A stretch of DNA of 59,264 bases from Anaerocolumna xylanovorans DSM 12503. Its GTDB lineage: Bacteria > Bacillota > Clostridia > Lachnospirales > Lachnospiraceae. The translations under genes and the position numbers were made by a program. Shown here piece by piece: positions 7,411-16,333 of this stretch. The stretch covers positions 1 through 59,264 of the forward strand of contig NZ_FRFD01000019.1 in assembly GCF_900143645.1 (NCBI RefSeq). The letters run 5' to 3'. The notes under the pieces were generated by a model. It did no database searches and was not told where the DNA came from. It saw only the letters and a program-made list of their open reading frames with translations. Numbering within the stretch: the stretch's first letter is position 1; every line of letters begins with the position of its first letter.

Positions 7411-10047
7411 CTACAGGAAATACAATCCATAAAATATTCTCTTTCCTATTGGAATATTCCTGTACACTTCTTTCTTTGCGAAACGGTAGTAGTGTTTAAC
7501 CCATTCTAACTCTTCTTTTGTCATAGGTGCATATCCAAACTTTGCTTTTAAAACAGCATCAATAAACCTTAAGAATTCCTCTGCTTTCATTTGGTACAGG
7601 GTATCCTCTAACACCATAGCTGTCCCCTTATAATCTTCTTCCTTTAAAGATATGCCTGCTGCTTTTAAAAGGTATTTGACTTTCCGGTAAAGAATAATTG
7701 CTTTTCTCTTGGGTTCGGCTTTTATAAAGATAACCAAACGCCCCGTCTTTATCAGAATACCTGCTGCTATAAAAGAAATAAGGGTAAAAAATACAGCTAT
7801 TTTTAAGAATTCTACAATTTCTTTAAAGCTAATCTGCCTCTCATCTGCTGTTTTTCCTGCATCCGTATCATCTTTCCCATTATTCCCATCGTTTTTTGGC
7901 GTTATACTGGGTACTCCTGATATACCTGGTGTTGGTGTTGCAGAAGGCACCATTCCATCGAGCCCTGTAAGAGTGTCCTCCTCTTCTGTCACATAGCCGG
8001 GTGTCATTTCAACAGGAATCCATCCCCAGCCATCCTTGTAGACTTCTACCCACGCATGGGCACCGGAATCACTGATCCTTACTTCTCTCACAGCAATAGC
8101 CTGTTCTTTGCTTCCGCCGTTTCCGTCTGAAACCATGACATGTTCTGTCCCTATGAGTTTTCCATTCTTAATGTTGCTGGATTTTGCTATATAACCTTCT
8201 ACATACCTGGCCGGCACTCCGGCAAAGCGGTATGCCATAGCTGCTGCACTGGCATAATGCGTACAAAAGCCCTGTTTTTTCTCATACAGGAAGTATTCCA
8301 CAAAATCCTTTCCTCTTGGCAGAGTCCCGGGTGTCAAGGTATAAGCCGTACCTCTCTGAATATAAGAGCGGATATAAGCTGTAAGGGCACCCAGGGCTTT
8401 TTCTTCTCCATATTTCTCTTTCATTTCCGCATATTTGCCGCTCATGTCTGCCTTAAGCTGTTCAAGTCCCATATCAGGTACCTGTGTATAATATTCCTGT
8501 ATAAAGGTACGGTATTGCTTTTCCGTCTCTATATACTCTTTAAGTCTTTCACTTAGCCTTCTGTCAATACTGCTGCCTGCCACACCGTCTAAATCCTGCT
8601 GGTACCCGGCAAATTCCGCATCAAAGTCGCGGTTTAATATATTTGCATCATCTACATAGGAAAAGTAGCTGAATGTATAATTTTTACGCGCGATACTGCT
8701 CTTAACATACTCAGGATTCGCTATATCAAGATTCACATGTTCAAGCAGAGAGGGATAATATGGCGTATACATATATTTACTGTTTGCGCCTACATTCTGA
8801 ATCTTCATGTTATCCTGATGAAATCCAATCCCATCAAGCTTCATTACTTCACCTAAAAAGCGTAAAATTCCTCCCGTCTGGTCTCCTGCTTCCAAATTGA
8901 TGCTTTCCCATAATTCCCTGTATTTTGCATATTCCTCTATGGCTTCATTGCTTAGCCCATTCCATGCATTACCGGTATAGGTACTTCCTGCAAAGCCTTT
9001 CAGATAAATAGCCGGACTGTTTTCAAGAGCATCTATGACAATATCCGTCTTATTATCATAGGCGATTTTTCCTACGCTGCCAAGTTCCCCTTCGTTCAAA
9101 CCGCCGGAGGCAGTGTAATATCGAAAGATTACTATTTTGCCATTGTTCAGGAAATTAAAACGGCTTGCAATGTCATTTACATCAATCTTTTCTATTTTCA
9201 CGCGAAGGTCCTTTTTTACTTCCGGAATATTCATCTTTTTTTCATAGACCGATTTTGTAAAGAGAGCAGAAATAACCAGAAACATTAACAGGATTCCGCA
9301 AAACATCAAGAAACTGCCCTTTATGTTTATTTTGTAATGACTGGTATCCATCTGTTTTTTCTGTGCTTTTAATACAGCCCGTTCTTCTTTTGTTCTGGCG
9401 CCTGTTGTTTTCAAACGGTTTCCAAGTACAAATACGCCAAAAGTAGTAGCTATGTAAATAGCAAAAGAGCGGCTAGAAGGAATCTGTCCAACTACAAAGG
9501 GAAGGACTATAAAGGGAAGTGTCAGTGGATAATACAACAGATGCGACACTTTATTCAGGATAATCAGGCAAAGGATAAATGCAATGGGCAATACCAGAAA
9601 GACAAGTAAGAGAGTAATTACATTCGCCGGTTCATACCTGTCTACCATAAAGCCCGGTGAATTTGTATCATAATACTTGTTCATATGAAATATAAAGAAA
9701 TTCTCTACCTGCCAGAAGCCGTTCAGCAGTTCTTTCCGCAGTCTGTATCCTGCATATAGGTAGGTCAATAATATAGGTAAGGACACAGCCAAACCAACTA
9801 CCGGAAATGTTATAATTCCCCAGCATATTATCCCTATGAGAAGAATTGCCCCAAAGAGTATCTCCGGTTTTACCGGCAGGTTTAAACCTGTCGTAAAACC
9901 AAATATGACACTATAAACCAAGGCTACTACCAGTATTATCTGAATCAGGTAATAGCTGAAGGGATGCTCGGAATATGCCTCCGCCATTACGGTTTCTTTT
10001 CCTCTGATAGATATTCCGTCAAATGACCTTTCTTTTTTAGTTCTCAT
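7411..10047 (-). CDS. Transglutaminase-like membrane protein (TgpA type)
   Basis: 878 residues. Five to six membrane helices in the first ~210 residues, a further one near 245-265, then a large outside region with a transglutaminase core: nucleophile Cys in 'KQGFCTHYASAAAMAYR' (about residue 595), His in 'SGAHAWVEVY' (about 665) and the downstream 'WIPVEMTPGY'. A Thr/Pro-rich linker leads to another helix (about 770-790) and a cytoplasmic C-terminal domain. This layout matches the TgpA partner of MoxR-DUF58 operons, and the gene is the last of that operon. It probably processes or cross-links surface proteins or peptides. Confidence 0.92.
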   Translation of the reverse strand: MRTKKERSFDGISIRGKETVMAEAYSEHPFSYYLIQIILVVALVYSVIFGFTTGLNLPVKPEILFGAILLIGIICWGIITFPVVGLAVSLPILLTYLYAGYRLRKELLNGFWQVENFFIFHMNKYYDTNSPGFMVDRYEPANVITLLLVFLVLPIAFILCLIILNKVSHLLYYPLTLPFIVLPFVVGQIPSSRSFAIYIATTFGVFVLGNRLKTTGARTKEERAVLKAQKKQMDTSHYKINIKGSFLMFCGILLMFLVISALFTKSVYEKKMNIPEVKKDLRVKIEKIDVNDIASRFNFLNNGKIVIFRYYTASGGLNEGELGSVGKIAYDNKTDIVIDALENSPAIYLKGFAGSTYTGNAWNGLSNEAIEEYAKYRELWESINLEAGDQTGGILRFLGEVMKLDGIGFHQDNMKIQNVGANSKYMYTPYYPSLLEHVNLDIANPEYVKSSIARKNYTFSYFSYVDDANILNRDFDAEFAGYQQDLDGVAGSSIDRRLSERLKEYIETEKQYRTFIQEYYTQVPDMGLEQLKADMSGKYAEMKEKYGEEKALGALTAYIRSYIQRGTAYTLTPGTLPRGKDFVEYFLYEKKQGFCTHYASAAAMAYRFAGVPARYVEGYIAKSSNIKNGKLIGTEHVMVSDGNGGSKEQAIAVREVRISDSGAHAWVEVYKDGWGWIPVEMTPGYVTEEEDTLTGLDGMVPSATPTPGISGVPSITPKNDGNNGKDDTDAGKTADERQISFKEIVEFLKIAVFFTLISFIAAGILIKTGRLVIFIKAEPKRKAIILYRKVKYLLKAAGISLKEEDYKGTAMVLEDTLYQMKAEEFLRFIDAVLKAKFGYAPMTKEELEWVKHYYRFAKKEVYRNIPIGKRIFYGLYFL

Positions 10048-10109
10048 GAAAACCTCTTTCCTTTTAAATCACATCAGACACTATCTGCCATGCCTTCCTC
10101 ATTACACCT

Positions 10110-10172
10110 CAAGTTTGTGCCGAGAATTTCGCAGGCACAAACTTGCGTTTGAAAAATCTTGATTTTTCACAC
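10110..10172 (-). repeat. Second hairpin pair between DUF58 and transglutaminase genes
   Basis: Directly downstream (minus strand) of the two-hairpin element at 10176-10252 there is another pair: GTGTGAAAAATC/GATTTTTCA-AC (about 10147-10172) and a 12-bp perfect stem CAAGTTTGTGCC/GGCACAAACTTG (10110-10121 with 10134-10145) with a 12-nt loop. The spacing between the two is shorter than in the other copies. It looks like a divergent tandem member of the same family. Confidence 0.5.
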
Positions 10173-10175
10173 TAG

Positions 10176-10252
10176 CTCCCATGGCATAAATCATCTGTTT
10201 GCAGATGATTTACTGCCTCAAACCAGGGTGTGAAATGTTTTTCATTTCACAC
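10176..10252 (-). repeat. Two-hairpin intergenic element, copy F
   Basis: Read on the minus strand: stem GTGTGAAATG/CATTTCACAC with a 5-nt loop (10228-10252), a 15-nt spacer ending in GGCAG, a second stem TAAATCATCTG/CAGATGATTTA with loop CAAA (10187-10212), and the tail TGCCATGGGAG (10176-10186). The same order, spacing and tail occur at 39070-39142 and 41068-41139, but with different stem sequences. It begins 6 bases inside the DUF58 gene end and lies in the 200-bp gap before the transglutaminase gene. Confidence 0.7.
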
Positions 10253-11455
10253 TATCCCCAACTTAAAAATCGTTTCTTTGATATTTTTTGTATCGACGCA
10301 ATAGCATGACACCATGGACCTCGTAAGAAACTCCATTGTTCTTGCCTTGAGCGGTACCTTCTGAAGATCATTTATATAGACAATGTAGAGACTGCGTGCA
10401 CCTGACTTTTGCCATTTTACAACCTTATCCTCTGAAACCTCATTGGTTATAAGAATAACGTTTCTGCCTAATTCGTCCTCCAGCTTATAGTCTTCCTTTT
10501 CCTTGCCGTCACTCCCATAAAAGGCAGCACTTAAAAAGGCAGTCAGCGCCTCTTTGCTGCTGTCATTGCCTGTGATATCCTTCTCGGCATAGAGCTTTTC
10601 CACCCAGTCATACCATACAAGCATATGCTGGTGCCCTTTTTTCAGTATTCCGTCAGAAACTGACAAAACGGCTTCTATACAGCTATCCGTCTGTAATAAT
10701 TTCTTCTCCCCTTCTTCATTTCCTCCAACATCAATAAATAAAAGGGATCTATCTCTTAAAGGCTGACTATAATCCTTCATAATCAGCCTCTGATTCTTTC
10801 TGCTTAACTTCCAATGTATCTGGTTAGGCCTGTCTCCTTCTTTGTAATCCCGTACACCGAAAATCTCCGATGAGTCGCTTCCTGGTTTATATTCCTGATA
10901 ATGAATGCTTTCGTCCTCCATTTCCATATCGGCAGTTTTGCGGATTATATCCCCTGCCATCGGATGAGGAGTGGGTGCAACAGATACGGTTGCCCATTCA
11001 TTGCATTTTTTTGAAACATAACCAACAGATAGAATGTCATAGCATCTGATACTGTAAGCTGTAATTTTTATGTTACCGCAGTGCTCTGATTTAAGACTCA
11101 AAACCGTATAGGCCGAGCTGTCCTTATCCACTCCTAATACAGCCTTTTCCTTCTTTTTTCTGTTTGATATCTCATTACAGTAAGTAAAGCATATTTCAAG
11201 GTGTGTAATAGGTATCGGGGAATGATTGTAAGCTTCAAATTTCACTTCAAAATCACTCCCCTTTTTCGTTATGACAGGCATGGCTGTAATACGAATCTCC
11301 ACTTTTCTTAAAGATATCCATGATACTAAAAGGAGTAAAAAAGGCAACAAAAGAACTGCAAAGAAAAAATTCATCGTAAAATAAACATTATAAAATATAG
11401 AAAAGAGCCCTGCCAATAAAATTAAAATAAGATATGCTATTCTTTTTCCAGTCAT
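10247..11455 (-). CDS. DUF58 domain protein
   Basis: 402 residues. Two membrane helices at the N-terminus (about 5-22 and 27-46), a beta-rich middle, and the DUF58 signature 'DYKEGDRPNQIHWKLSRK' (about 203-220), followed by a vWA-like C-terminal region ('RSLLFIDVGG'). DUF58 proteins are regular partners of MoxR ATPases and transglutaminase-like membrane proteins, and that is the gene order here (MoxR, DUF58, transglutaminase). The ribosome binding site is weak (AGAAG). Role: probably a chaperone-assisted surface or metal-dependent assembly factor (inference from the family). Confidence 0.92.
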   Translation of the reverse strand: MTGKRIAYLILILLAGLFSIFYNVYFTMNFFFAVLLLPFLLLLVSWISLRKVEIRITAMPVITKKGSDFEVKFEAYNHSPIPITHLEICFTYCNEISNRKKKEKAVLGVDKDSSAYTVLSLKSEHCGNIKITAYSIRCYDILSVGYVSKKCNEWATVSVAPTPHPMAGDIIRKTADMEMEDESIHYQEYKPGSDSSEIFGVRDYKEGDRPNQIHWKLSRKNQRLIMKDYSQPLRDRSLLFIDVGGNEEGEKKLLQTDSCIEAVLSVSDGILKKGHQHMLVWYDWVEKLYAEKDITGNDSSKEALTAFLSAAFYGSDGKEKEDYKLEDELGRNVILITNEVSEDKVVKWQKSGARSLYIVYINDLQKVPLKARTMEFLTRSMVSCYCVDTKNIKETIFKLGIV

Positions 11456-11599
11456 CTTCTATATGGGTACCGCAGCTTAGCGGCTGCCACAGCTTTCATG
11501 GTTGGAAGAAACACCAGTGGCATCCTTTCTCTCTTTATTTTTCTTCCAGACCGCATTTTACTCCCAGGTTTCCTTTTATTTCACCAGAATCCCTTACTA

Positions 11600-12538
11600 C
11601 TATCCAAGCTTTGGAGCTTGTACCTGTTTTAAAATCCCCTGGCTGACCTGTTCTATACTTACATTATTAACCCTTGCTTCCGGTTTTAATATGATACGGT
11701 GTGAAATAGTATCATAGAATATTGTTCTTACATCATCCGGCACCAGATAATCCCTGCCGCTTATATATGCATTTGCCTTTGCCATATTAAGCAGTGCAAT
11801 GCTTCCTCTTGGACTTACACCAAGCTCTACATAAGGATCTCTTCTTGTCATCAGTACAAGCTTTACAAGATATTCATAAATACTTTCATTTACATAAACC
11901 TTCTCCGCCTGCTGCTGCATGGACAGAATATCTTCTCTGCCAACCACGGTCTTCATTTTGGACAGAGGATTTTCCCCGTTCCTGTCCTTTAACATTTTGA
12001 TTTCCCCAGCAACATCCGGGTACCCCATAGACAGTTTTATCATAAAACGGTCCAACTGGGACTCCGGCAGCATATGAGTACCAATAGACCCTACCGGATT
12101 TTGTGTTGCTATTACAGTAAAAGGCTTGGGCACCTGCATAGTGATACCGTCAACGGTCACACTGCCCTCCTCCATTACTTCCAGAAGAGCGGATTGTGTT
12201 TTAGATGAGGTTCTGTTAATTTCATCAGCCAGGAACAAATTACAGACAACAGGTCCCGCTTTATAATCTCCTAATTCTCCATCTCTTGTAATAATATGAT
12301 ACCCTATGACGTCAGTAGAAAGAACATCCGGGGTAAACTGCATACGGTTGTATTCCAGATTCATTACTTTTGAAAAAGCTAAGGCCAGGGTTGTCTTTCC
12401 AACTCCCGGAATATCTTCTATTAAGATATGTCCTTTGGCTATTATGGCAGTAAGCACTTTCCTTACAATATGCTCTTTGCCAATTACAGTTTTATTTACT
12501 TCCTGCATAATATTTTGTGTAATTTCAAAATCCTGCAT
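11600..12538 (-). CDS. MoxR family AAA+ ATPase
   Basis: 312 residues, normal for MoxR. Walker A DIPGVGKTT (about 42-50), Walker B LFLADEINRT (about 101-110), sensor 'VIATQNPVGSIGTHMLPESQLDRFM' region, and the C-terminal lid with 'GVSPRGSIALLNMAKANAYISGR'. Start ATG has a good site AAGGGG. It leads the operon with DUF58 (145-base gap) and the transglutaminase. MoxR proteins act as ATP-driven chaperones for assembly of partner vWA/DUF58 complexes. Confidence 0.95.
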   Translation of the reverse strand: MQDFEITQNIMQEVNKTVIGKEHIVRKVLTAIIAKGHILIEDIPGVGKTTLALAFSKVMNLEYNRMQFTPDVLSTDVIGYHIITRDGELGDYKAGPVVCNLFLADEINRTSSKTQSALLEVMEEGSVTVDGITMQVPKPFTVIATQNPVGSIGTHMLPESQLDRFMIKLSMGYPDVAGEIKMLKDRNGENPLSKMKTVVGREDILSMQQQAEKVYVNESIYEYLVKLVLMTRRDPYVELGVSPRGSIALLNMAKANAYISGRDYLVPDDVRTIFYDTISHRIILKPEARVNNVSIEQVSQGILKQVQAPKLG

Positions 12539-12569
12539 AATTTGCCCCTTTATATTAAACTTCTCCCTT

Positions 12570-12598
12570 ACTATAACCTAATCGCCATTTATTTGCAA
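12570..12598 (-). promoter_or_regulatory. Promoter of the MoxR-DUF58-transglutaminase operon
   Basis: Minus strand: -35 TTGCAA (12593-12598), 17-bp spacer, -10 TATAGT (12570-12575). The start of transcription would be near 12563, about 25 nt before the MoxR ATG. Confidence 0.7.
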
Positions 12599-12657
12599 TA
12601 CGCTTTATTATTGCTTGTTTGGCAAATTATATAAAAATTTGCGAACTTAATAAAAAA

Positions 12658-12694
12658 GAATACAAATATTTGCCAATAACAAATACTTGTATTC
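12658..12694 (-). terminator. Terminator of the pit operon
   Basis: On the minus strand a 15-bp stem with one mismatch (GAATACAAGTATTTG with CAAATATTTGTATTC) is followed by TTTTTTATTAAG. It lies 84 bases past the stop of the DUF47 gene. Confidence 0.8.
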
Positions 12695-12777
12695 CTTCAA
12701 GCTTCTCTTTTTTGTATATTTTGTATCATTTCTTGTCTTTTTAATTATTGCTATTACCTTATGGCTTTATTCCAATA

Positions 12778-13401
12778 TTAGGAATTTTTCATAACAATAC
12801 TCTCTATTTCATTAGCCACATCTTCGCAGGCATCACAGCATTTTTCAAGCTTACGGTAAACTTCTGTCCACACCATTAAGTCAACAGCGTCTGTGGGATT
12901 CTTGTACAGATCCTTTACACCGTTAATATATAAAGCATCTCCTTCTTCCTCCAGACGGTTTACCTCGACTACTTCCGCATGAAGCTTCTTGGATCTTCTA
13001 AAGTAACGCAGTTCTTCCACTCCCACATACATGGATTTGCAGCAAGCTTCAATGGTCTCTGTAAACTTCAGTATCTCGGGACGGATTTTCTTCACATTAA
13101 ACATACCAATACACATAAGTACATCTTCCACCGCATCCGTAACATCATCAATCTGCTGTGCAACACTGATAATATCTTCTCTTTCAATAGGAGGAAGGAA
13201 TTCCTTCACAAGATGTTCAATCATATCATGTTTTGCGATATCCGCGGAATGCTCAATATTATGCATTTCTCTGATCTTTTCCTCCAGAGTAGATACCTGG
13301 AAATCAGAAATTGTTTTCTTTAAAAGCTCTGCCGCCTGCAAGGAAAACTTGGATAAGCCAAGAAGTGCTTCAAAATAATCGTATGTTTTTTTACCAGCCA
13401 T
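12778..13401 (-). CDS. DUF47 family PhoU-like accessory protein
   Basis: 207 residues, all-helical PhoU-like protein of the TIGR00153/DUF47 type, with repeated acidic/His clusters such as 'IEHSADIAKHDMIEHL', 'ISVAQQIDDVTDAVED' and 'VNRLEEEGDALY' that bind metal in PhoU proteins. It lies 15 bases downstream of the PiT transporter gene; this pair is a common operon in which DUF47 controls PiT phosphate uptake. Good ribosome binding site (AGAAAGGGA). Confidence 0.94.
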   Translation of the reverse strand: MAGKKTYDYFEALLGLSKFSLQAAELLKKTISDFQVSTLEEKIREMHNIEHSADIAKHDMIEHLVKEFLPPIEREDIISVAQQIDDVTDAVEDVLMCIGMFNVKKIRPEILKFTETIEACCKSMYVGVEELRYFRRSKKLHAEVVEVNRLEEEGDALYINGVKDLYKNPTDAVDLMVWTEVYRKLEKCCDACEDVANEIESIVMKNS

Positions 13402-13416
13402 ATTATTCCCTTTCTC

Positions 13417-14469
13417 TTAAAAGATTCTCATAAAGATATACGCCATCAGGTAACCAACTACACCGCAGCCTGGGAAAGTTAAAACCCATGCCAAAACCAT
13501 TTCTTTTACAACGCTCCAGTTTACGGAAGAAATTCTCTTGGATGCTCCAACACCCATAATTGCTGTTGTCTTTGTATGGGTTGTACTTACCGGAAGACTG
13601 GTAAGGGAGGAAATCAGCAGGCTTATTGCCGCTGCCGTATCGGCTGCAAATCCCTGATAGGTATCCAGTTTAACCATTCCCATACCAACTGTTTTTATTA
13701 TACGGTATCCGCCGATGGAAGTTCCCAGAGCCATAACCAAAGAACAGAGTATCATCAGCCATACGGGAATTGTAAAATTCGTTACGTCACTTTGGCCGTT
13801 AGCCAAAAACATTCCTAACATAAAGACGCCCATGAACTTTTGCCCGTCCTGCGCGCCATGCATAAATGCCATAGCTGCACCGCCGAATATCTGTGCCTTC
13901 TGAAAAACCGACTTTGATTTCCGTCTGTCCATTTTGCTGCAGGTAGCTTCAATTATCCTTACTACTATAAATCCCAGAACAAAACCTAAAACCGTTGATA
14001 TTACCAGACCATAGATTACTTTAATCCACTGATTCCCATTAATACCGGAAATACCGTGCTGCAGAGCAATTGCTGCACCGGACAGACCAGCTATTAATGC
14101 ATGGCTTTCACTGGTGGGTATACCAAAAGCCCATGCTCCCGTTGCCCATGCTACAATAGCAACTAGAGCCGCACATAATGCAATCAGGGAATTATGGGAA
14201 TCACCTCTGAAATCAACCATATTATAAATGGTCTGGGCTACCGTTGCATTCACTGCGGTCATTACAAATACGCCAAGAAAGTTAAATATGGCAGCCATAA
14301 TAATGGCCTTCTTCGGATCCATAGAACGGGTTGATACACAGGTCGCTATAGCGTTGGGTGCGTCCGTCCAGCCGTTTACCATGATAACTCCCAGGGTCAG
14401 AATAACCGTAATAAGCAAAGCCGGGTTATTAATAATCTGGTGGATAAAATCACCAAATAAAATCGTCAT
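13417..14469 (-). CDS. pit: Inorganic phosphate transporter, PiT family
   Basis: 350 residues, about ten membrane helices in two inverted halves. The two PiT signatures are visible: 'NGWTDAPNAIATCVSTR' (about 32-48) and 'VSTTHTKTTAIMGVGASK' (about 295-312). Other landmarks are 'GIPTSESHALIAGLSG' and 'FMHGAQDGQKFMG'. It imports Pi by cation symport. Operon with DUF47; divergent from a histidine kinase gene. Promoter region carries three 11-bp repeats (see 14536-14606). Confidence 0.95.
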   Translation of the reverse strand: MTILFGDFIHQIINNPALLITVILTLGVIMVNGWTDAPNAIATCVSTRSMDPKKAIIMAAIFNFLGVFVMTAVNATVAQTIYNMVDFRGDSHNSLIALCAALVAIVAWATGAWAFGIPTSESHALIAGLSGAAIALQHGISGINGNQWIKVIYGLVISTVLGFVLGFIVVRIIEATCSKMDRRKSKSVFQKAQIFGGAAMAFMHGAQDGQKFMGVFMLGMFLANGQSDVTNFTIPVWLMILCSLVMALGTSIGGYRIIKTVGMGMVKLDTYQGFAADTAAAISLLISSLTSLPVSTTHTKTTAIMGVGASKRISSVNWSVVKEMVLAWVLTFPGCGVVGYLMAYIFMRIF

Positions 14470-14535
14470 AATGCTCTCCCATCTGCGAAAATTCGCTTAT
14501 TTTTATGGTGATGCTTGTCTTATAAAACCTTAGAA

Positions 14536-14564
14536 ATCTTAACATAAACTTTACAAAACATCAA
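14536..14564 (-). promoter_or_regulatory. Promoter of the pit operon
   Basis: Minus strand: -35 TTGATG (14559-14564), 17-bp spacer, -10 TAAGAT (14536-14541). The direct repeats at 14574-14606 lie just upstream, in the position of an activator site. Confidence 0.65.
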
Positions 14565-14573
14565 TCTGTTGTT

Positions 14574-14606
14574 AATAACTTTACATTTTCTTAACGTTTT
14601 CTTAAC
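14574..14606. promoter_or_regulatory. Three 11-bp direct repeats between pit and the kinase gene (Pho-box-like)
   Basis: On the plus strand the units are a degenerate AATAACTTTAC, then ATTTTCTTAAC (14585-14595) and GTTTTCTTAAC (14596-14606). This one-turn periodicity is typical for PhoB/PhoP/KdpE-type regulators. They lie between the divergent pit and kinase genes. A -10 TATAAT (14630-14635) for the kinase gene follows 23 bp downstream with no good -35, so the repeats probably activate that gene as well. Confidence 0.6.
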
Positions 14607-14788
14607 TCCTCATAAGCCTATAAGAATACTATAATTCGCTTGCTTTTATGCATGATAAGCGGATTCGAATTTTGTAATGCAACATCATATCCTCCTATCC
14701 GCTATAATTTTCTATGGTACAACATAAAAAAATATATTATAATGAAAATGCTAATAATTAAAATCTTTCTGTATTTCGGAGAATCAAT

Positions 14789-16333
14789 ATGAAAAAAATG
14801 AATACCCCTATCATTATTTCCGATATTTTAAAAACGGCTCTTATACTATCAGCCTCTGCTGTCCTTTCCTTTCTTATTATTCAAAGGACAGGAGAGGACA
14901 GTAATGCCTATATTTTTTATATTCTTTCCGTTATTATTATTTCAAAAGTTACGGAAGGTTATCTTTGCAGTTTTATAGCCTCCTTTTTGGGGATTATAAT
15001 CTCCTATTACTGCTTATTCTTTTCAGACATCCATCTTCTGCTTTTTCACAATGGTTATCCTCTGACTTTGGGGGCTATGTTTATCATATCCGTTATCATA
15101 AGCACTACCACCGCCAGTTTAAAAAAACATGTAAGGAAAGCTGAAAACCGGGAAGAAAAAACCATGAAGTTAAACGAAATCAGCCGGAATCTGCTGTCCT
15201 TAAACAGCATAGAGGATATCGGAAATCTTGCTCTGGAATATGTATCTTCCCTGACAGGCTGCTCCTGTGTATTTTATTCCAAATCACCCCAGTCAGGAGA
15301 ACAGGGTATGATTCACAGCCATAATCCCAAGCATATTGCTATTATGAATTCAAGTCACGAACGCTTTGTTGCCCATTGGGTTTTTGAAAATAAGAAGACC
15401 GCAGGATTTCAGACGGATTTTGGCAATGAGTCAAGCTGCACTTATCTTCCTCTGATATCCCACGACAAAATCTTCGGAGTAATCGGAATCTTCCAGCTGG
15501 GCCAAAGCCCACTGGATAAAAGTGCTCTGGATTACTTAAAGCTTATTATTTCGCAGGCAGCTATTACATTGGAACGGCAATACCTGGCAGATTCAAGCCG
15601 GAATATCCTGCTTGAAACAGAAAAGGAAAAAATGCGTGCTAATCTGCTGCGTGCCATTTCCCACGACTTACGTACACCGCTTACGGGTATGATAGGTGCC
15701 AGTGAAACGATTATGAACAATAAAGAACAGCTAAGCCAGAAGGAACAGGATAAGCTCATAAAATATATCTATGAAGATTCCAACTGGCTCTTACACATGG
15801 TTGAGAACCTACTGTCAGTTACCCGTATAAAAGAAGGTGCTTCCTCCGTTAATAAAACTTTAGAGCCCCTTGAGGAAGTGATAACCGCTTCCGTAGACCG
15901 ATTAAAAAAGCGTTATCCCAAGGCTAATGTACAGGTTAAAATACCGGAAGATTTTCTGATGGTGCCCATGGATGCCACCTTGATTATGCAGGTATTAATT
16001 AACCTTTTGGAAAATGGGGTCAAATACGCCGGAAAAAGTGCATTGATATCCCTTCACGTAACAAAAACAGGTGATGAGGTGCTGTTTCAGGTGGCAGATG
16101 ACGGGAAAGGTCTTACTTTTACGGACGCGGAGACTATCTTTGAAGGCATTTCTCCCACAGCCGCCCAAACCTCCGATTCGGTAAAAGGAATCGGCATTGG
16201 ACTTTCCATCTGTAAGACTATTATCATGGCACATGGCGGAACCATCAGTGCCCAGAACCAGCCGGACGGCGGAGCACTGTTTACCTTTACACTTCCCCTT
16301 GAAGGAGGCAACACACTTGAGCAAGAAAATTAA
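14789..16333 (+). CDS. KdpD-like sensor histidine kinase (without the Usp/KdpD N-domain)
   Basis: 514 residues. DUF4118-type membrane part with four helices (about 10-110), a GAF-like domain (about 130-265), a HisKA domain with 'RAISHDLRTPLTGMIG' (His about 295) and a HATPase domain ('NLLENGVKYAG', 'VADDGKGL', 'GIGIGLSICKTI'). The domain order is that of the C-terminal two-thirds of KdpD; the N-terminal KdpD sensor and Usp domains are missing and no kdpFABC genes are in view. It is divergent from pit, so the signal may be potassium, phosphate or envelope stress (inference). Its stop overlaps the response regulator start. Confidence 0.9.
   Translation: MKKMNTPIIISDILKTALILSASAVLSFLIIQRTGEDSNAYIFYILSVIIISKVTEGYLCSFIASFLGIIISYYCLFFSDIHLLLFHNGYPLTLGAMFIISVIISTTTASLKKHVRKAENREEKTMKLNEISRNLLSLNSIEDIGNLALEYVSSLTGCSCVFYSKSPQSGEQGMIHSHNPKHIAIMNSSHERFVAHWVFENKKTAGFQTDFGNESSCTYLPLISHDKIFGVIGIFQLGQSPLDKSALDYLKLIISQAAITLERQYLADSSRNILLETEKEKMRANLLRAISHDLRTPLTGMIGASETIMNNKEQLSQKEQDKLIKYIYEDSNWLLHMVENLLSVTRIKEGASSVNKTLEPLEEVITASVDRLKKRYPKANVQVKIPEDFLMVPMDATLIMQVLINLLENGVKYAGKSALISLHVTKTGDEVLFQVADDGKGLTFTDAETIFEGISPTAAQTSDSVKGIGIGLSICKTIIMAHGGTISAQNQPDGGALFTFTLPLEGGNTLEQEN

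Noticed and set aside
8140..8556. 138-aa plus-strand ORF
   Set aside because: Antisense to the transglutaminase gene; composition (Phe/Leu/Cys-rich) is that of a shadow frame.
10110..10252. CRISPR-like repeats
   Set aside because: The units are hairpin pairs of unequal length, two only, without regular spacers or cas genes.
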